A model generated the notes under the pieces. It saw only the letters and a program-made list of their open reading frames with translations, did not search any database and had not been told where the DNA came from. This document shows, in pieces, positions 6,414 through 9,455 of a stretch of DNA of 9,455 nucleotides. This DNA comes from Clostridiales bacterium. Lineage in GTDB: Bacteria; Bacillota; Clostridia; Lachnospirales; WQUN01. The stretch covers positions 1-9,455 of the forward strand of contig JAISWA010000267.1 in NCBI GenBank assembly GCA_031271275.1. Direction: 5' to 3'. Both the position numbers and the translations under genes were made by a program. Within the stretch, counting starts at the first letter, position 1, and the number at the start of each line of letters is the position of its first letter.

Positions 6414-6426
6414 GGAAAGCTATACT
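6398..6426 (+). promoter_or_regulatory. Candidate sigma-A promoter for the decarboxylase-ABC transporter pair
   Basis: TTGAAT (6398-6403) and TATACT (6421-6426) are separated by exactly 17 bases, a good sigma-A match. A second TATACT at 6389-6394 lacks a convincing -35. Use of the first would start the transcript at about 6433, on the ATG itself. This would give a leaderless message, or it means another start is used. It overlaps the leftward promoter, so the two should compete for RNA polymerase. Confidence 0.45.
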
Positions 6427-6431
6427 TTACC
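6408..6431. repeat. Inverted repeat next to the decarboxylase start, possible operator
   Basis: GGTAAAG (6408-6414) and CTTTACC (6425-6431) are perfect 7-base inverted arms with a 10-base gap. The right arm touches the -10 of the plus promoter and ends one base before the ATG at 6433. The left arm covers the -35 of the minus promoter. A repressor dimer here could control both directions. As RNA it could hide the AAAGGAAAG ribosome site. Both ideas are inference. Confidence 0.4.
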
Positions 6432-6432
6432 C

Positions 6433-7818
6433 ATGGACGCCATATCCGAAGCGATTTTGAAAAGAACCCGCGGCAGTTATCCTTTTCACATGCCGGGGCA
6501 TAAACGGAATCGTTTTTATTTGCCGCAAAACCTGCTTGAACTGGATATTACCGAAATCCCCGGCGCGGATAACCTGCACGCTCCGGAAGGTCTGCTGCGG
6601 GAATTGCAGGAGGATATCGCGGCAATTTACGGGGCGGACGAAAGTTTCCTGTTGGTCAACGGCGCTTCCTCCGGAATAACGGCGGCGATATGCGCCGCGT
6701 GCCGTGAGGGGGAAAGCGCGCAAATCGCGCGGAACGCGCATATCAGCGTATACAACGGGTTGGTGTTTTCCGGCGCGAGCCCGGTCTACCTTATGCCCGG
6801 GCGCGAGCCCGGCGGGATAGTGGGCGGAATACTCCCTTCAACAATAAACGGGCGGGCGGCGGCTACGGTCGTCACTAGCCCGACGTATGAGGGTTTCGTC
6901 TCCGATATTGAATCTATTGCGGGGCGGGTACATTCCCACGGCGGGATATTGATAGTGGATGAAGCCCACGGCGCGCATTTCCCGTTTCATTCAACCTTCC
7001 CGCGGACCGCGCTTAATTGCGGCGCGGATATCACGGTCAACAGCCTGCACAAGACGCTGCCCGCGCTTTCGCAATGCGCGGCGCTGCACGTAAAGGGCAA
7101 CCGCGTGGACCGGGAAAAACTGCGGTTTTATGTCCGCGCGTTCCAGACGACAAGCCCGTCGTACATGATGATGGCGGCGGCGGGTTACGCCCTGCGTATG
7201 CTGCGGGAACAGCCGGAACACTTTGAAAGGTACGCGGAGCGGTTGAAAAAAATACGCCGTGAACTGCCGGGGCAGGGGGGGGAATACCCCGTTGCGCTCT
7301 GTGATTTTTCAAACGGCAGTTCACACACAGACGAACCCGGCATATTCGCCTGTGATGCCGGAAAGCTGCTTTTCCGGCTTAACACACGCTTATCCGGCGG
7401 GGACGTTTTAGAGGTTTTACGGGAACGTTATAAATTGGAATTGGAGATGGCGCGTGGCAGATACCTGCTTGCCATGACTTCCGTCGCGGATACGGACGAA
7501 GGGTTCGCGCGGCTGACGGAAGCCATTGAGGAACTGAACCGCGAGCTTCCGTATATAAACAACACGCCGGTTGCACGGGGGAGCGGTTCCAAATCAACGT
7601 ATGCGCCGGAAGTCGTTTATACGCCGCGAGACGCGCTGCGGCGCAAATCGGAAACGGCGGACATTACAAACGCTAAAGGCAGGGTTTCCGCTGAGTTTGT
7701 GGTTCCCTACCCGCCGGGAATACCGCTGCTTGTTCCGGGCGAACGGATTACCGGGGCGTTTTACGCGCAACTGAAAGAATACCGCCTTACTAAAAAGGAA
7801 ATCAAAATACTGCAATGA
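6433..7818 (+). CDS. Orn/Lys/Arg decarboxylase family PLP-dependent enzyme
   Basis: A 461-residue fold-type I PLP enzyme of the Orn/Lys/Arg decarboxylase family, similar in size to the short Firmicutes members (YaaO/SpeA type). It most likely decarboxylates a basic amino acid to a diamine or agmatine. FHMPGHKRN (18-26) opens the domain. DEAHGAH (176-182) supplies the cofactor-contacting Asp and His. SLHKTLPA places the PLP-binding lysine at K207. QTTSPSYMMMAA (238-249) is family-typical. The C-terminal domain (about 380-461) contains GRVSAEFVVPYPPGIPLLVPGE. I chose ATG 6433 because it puts the conserved N-terminus at the right distance. The frame is open from 6346, but that start lies across the divergent gene's start and adds an unlike peptide. 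The AAAGGAAAG ribosome site is 13 bases away. The exact substrate cannot be told. Confidence 0.88.
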   Translation: MDAISEAILKRTRGSYPFHMPGHKRNRFYLPQNLLELDITEIPGADNLHAPEGLLRELQEDIAAIYGADESFLLVNGASSGITAAICAACREGESAQIARNAHISVYNGLVFSGASPVYLMPGREPGGIVGGILPSTINGRAAATVVTSPTYEGFVSDIESIAGRVHSHGGILIVDEAHGAHFPFHSTFPRTALNCGADITVNSLHKTLPALSQCAALHVKGNRVDREKLRFYVRAFQTTSPSYMMMAAAGYALRMLREQPEHFERYAERLKKIRRELPGQGGEYPVALCDFSNGSSHTDEPGIFACDAGKLLFRLNTRLSGGDVLEVLRERYKLELEMARGRYLLAMTSVADTDEGFARLTEAIEELNRELPYINNTPVARGSGSKSTYAPEVVYTPRDALRRKSETADITNAKGRVSAEFVVPYPPGIPLLVPGERITGAFYAQLKEYRLTKKEIKILQ

Positions 7819-7827
7819 GGTGTCGTC

Positions 7828-9455
7828 TTGGATTTATTACTCAATCTGGTCAGGGCTTCTAAAAAATACTGGGGGTATTTAATCACTTCCATACTCGCCA
7901 TCATCGGAATGACGGCGTGCCAACTATACGCGCCGTTGGTGGTGCGCAGGCTGACGGAACTGGCGGTGAACGCCGACGCCAACCTTTCCTCCGACGCGCT
8001 GCGCATGGGTTTGGTTTTGGCGGTGGTTTACCTTGGGCAAGGCGCGTTCACCTACATACGCTCCTATTTCACCCATTACGCCGCCTGGAATTTTGTCGCC
8101 GACATGCGCGTGCGGGTCTATGACAGGCTGCAGGCGCTTTCGCTGAAGTTTTACCACGACAAACAGACCGGGCAGCTGATGTCCCGGGTGGTCAACGATA
8201 CCGATAAGTTGGAAGTGCTCATCGCCCACGCGGTTCCCGATATCATTGTGAATATTATTATTTTGATTGGCGTCGCGGTGATTTTATTTGTTATCAATCC
8301 GGTGCTCGCCGCGCTCAGTCTGCTTACCATGCCGCTGCTCGTGGCTTTTTCCGTTTGGTTCAGCAAGCGGGTGCGCCCCATGTTCCGCAGGGCGCAGCAA
8401 ATTATGGGCGAGCTGAACGCAAACCTGCAGGACAATATTTCCGGTATGAAGGAAATCCAAGTTTTTAACCAATACGAGCGCGAGCATGAAAAGGTCAAAA
8501 CCACCGCCGTGCGTCATTCCAATTCCCTGTTGGATTTTTTGCGGCTCAGCGCCTTCTATAACGGTATCGTCCAGTACCTAAGCAGCATCGGAACGGTGAT
8601 TGTAATTGCCTATGGCGGGTACCTCGCGTCGCGGGGGCTGCTTCCGGTGGCGGACATCGTCGCGTTTTTAATGTACCTTGGGATTTTTTATCAGCCCATA
8701 ACCACGCTCGCCCGCGTAAACGAGGATTTGCAGTCTGCGGCGGCGGGGGCGGAGCGCGTTTTTGAAATCCTCGACGCGGAAATTGACGTGAAGGAAGCGG
8801 AAAACCCCCATACGCTTTCCCGCGTGCGGGGGCGTATCGAGTTCAAAAATGTGTTCTTCAACTATACGGACGGCAGCGACGTGCTGAAAGATATAAACGT
8901 AACCATCGAACCCGGCGAAATCGTCGCGCTGGTGGGGCCTACGGGCGTGGGCAAGACCACGTTTATCAATCTGCTGAACCGGTTCTATGACCCGGCGCGG
9001 GGGGATGTTTTAATAGACGGTTATAATTTGAAGGACGTGTCGCTGCGCAGCCTGCGGGACAATCTGTCCAACGTGATACAGGACGTGTTTTTGTTTAACG
9101 ACAGCGTAGCCGAGAACATCGCCTACGGCAGGCCGGACGCGACCCGGGGGGAAATTACAAAAGCTTCGGAAGTCGCCCGGGCCGACGAATTTATTTGTCA
9201 GTTAAACGAAGGCTATGATACAATAATCGGCGAGCGCGGAATACGGCTCTCGGGCGGGCAAAAGCAGCGGCTTTCCATTGCGCGGGCGGTACTGCGCGAC
9301 ACGCCGGTACTGATACTGGACGAAGCCACCGCTTCTGTGGACGTGGAAACCGAAAAGCTCATCCACGAAGCCATGGACGAAATTATGAAGGGCCGCACGA
9401 CCATCATTATCGCGCACCGGCTTTCCACCGTAAAGAAAGCGGACAAAATCATCGT
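7828..9455 (+). CDS. ABC exporter half-transporter (membrane plus ATPase), 3' truncated by window edge
   Basis: 542 codons are visible before the window ends, of a family usually about 570-620 long. It is a fused membrane domain plus ATPase of the MsbA/BmrA-like exporter type. Hydrophobic segments lie near residues 15-40, 58-80, 136-180 (two), 240-266 and 275-297. The ATPase domain has Walker A GPTGVGKTT (370-378), Q-loop Q418, signature LSGGQ (474-478), Walker B VLILDE (494-499) and H-loop H530, so it looks active. The start is TTG at 7828. GAGG (7817-7820) overlaps the decarboxylase stop and lies 7 bases upstream, so the two genes are coupled. No earlier in-frame start fits. Such proteins work as homodimers or with a partner half, which may be encoded just beyond the window. 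The substrate is unknown. Confidence 0.93.
   Translation, partial: MDLLLNLVRASKKYWGYLITSILAIIGMTACQLYAPLVVRRLTELAVNADANLSSDALRMGLVLAVVYLGQGAFTYIRSYFTHYAAWNFVADMRVRVYDRLQALSLKFYHDKQTGQLMSRVVNDTDKLEVLIAHAVPDIIVNIIILIGVAVILFVINPVLAALSLLTMPLLVAFSVWFSKRVRPMFRRAQQIMGELNANLQDNISGMKEIQVFNQYEREHEKVKTTAVRHSNSLLDFLRLSAFYNGIVQYLSSIGTVIVIAYGGYLASRGLLPVADIVAFLMYLGIFYQPITTLARVNEDLQSAAAGAERVFEILDAEIDVKEAENPHTLSRVRGRIEFKNVFFNYTDGSDVLKDINVTIEPGEIVALVGPTGVGKTTFINLLNRFYDPARGDVLIDGYNLKDVSLRSLRDNLSNVIQDVFLFNDSVAENIAYGRPDATRGEITKASEVARADEFICQLNEGYDTIIGERGIRLSGGQKQRLSIARAVLRDTPVLILDEATASVDVETEKLIHEAMDEIMKGRTTIIIAHRLSTVKKADKII

Noticed and set aside
6346..6432. Extended N-terminus of the decarboxylase from the ATG at 6346
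   Set aside because: The extra 29 residues overlap the start and promoters of the divergent gene and do not resemble the family; ATG 6433 fits better.
7924..8517. Minus-strand open frames inside the ABC transporter
   Set aside because: They are antisense to a continuous exporter frame with all ATPase motifs and show no family features.

Overview
The window looks like a chromosomal segment of a Firmicutes (Clostridia-type) bacterium with a fairly GC-rich core genome. The main evidence is the leftward gene block DUF2225 - rnhB - ylqG-like - ylqH-like - yraN. Its middle part matches the Bacillus subtilis order rnhB-ylqG-ylqH. Strong GGAGG-type ribosome sites and frequent TTG starts (four of the nine genes) also fit. 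No rRNA, tRNA or CRISPR array is visible.

Layout, left to right. Bases 1-302 have no convincing gene. They hold a 9-bp inverted repeat (9-59) and a TTTACA-rich motif (93-118) that may be the outer end of an IS256-like insertion sequence lying off the left edge. Bases 303-1103 (minus) encode a complete Cof-type HAD phosphatase with a TTG start. Bases 1194 to about 1440 (minus) are a C-terminal scrap of a coproporphyrinogen III oxidase-like (HemN/HemW-type) radical SAM protein. All of this is visibly AT-rich. At about 1440 the composition switches to GC-rich, through a dispersed-repeat-like element that reads VILSETKDL in one frame and a 25-bp unit repeated three times (1496-1570).

From 6347 down to 1577 is a tight leftward operon. 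It encodes a DUF2225 zinc-ribbon protein, RNase HII, a YlqG-like protein with a FliK C-terminal (Flg_hook) domain, a short YlqH-like FlhB C-terminal-domain protein, a YraN (UPF0102) nuclease-fold protein, and a DUF512 protein combining PDZ and radical-SAM-like parts. Gaps are 15 bp or less and two junctions overlap. The operon mixes genome maintenance (RNase HII, possibly YraN) with poorly understood proteins. The FliK-like/FlhB-like pair recalls the flagellar export specificity switch but has no flagellar gene around it.

A short divergent control region (6348-6432) carries two overlapping sigma-A-type promoters and an inverted repeat. To its right, on the plus strand, are an Orn/Lys/Arg decarboxylase-family PLP enzyme (6433-7818) and a translationally coupled ABC exporter half-transporter (from 7828) that runs off the window after its H-loop.

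I see no clearly new multi-gene system. The items most worth a second look are the non-flagellar FliK-C/FlhB-C pair, the repeat-marked composition boundary with a gene scrap beside it, and the overlapping divergent promoters.
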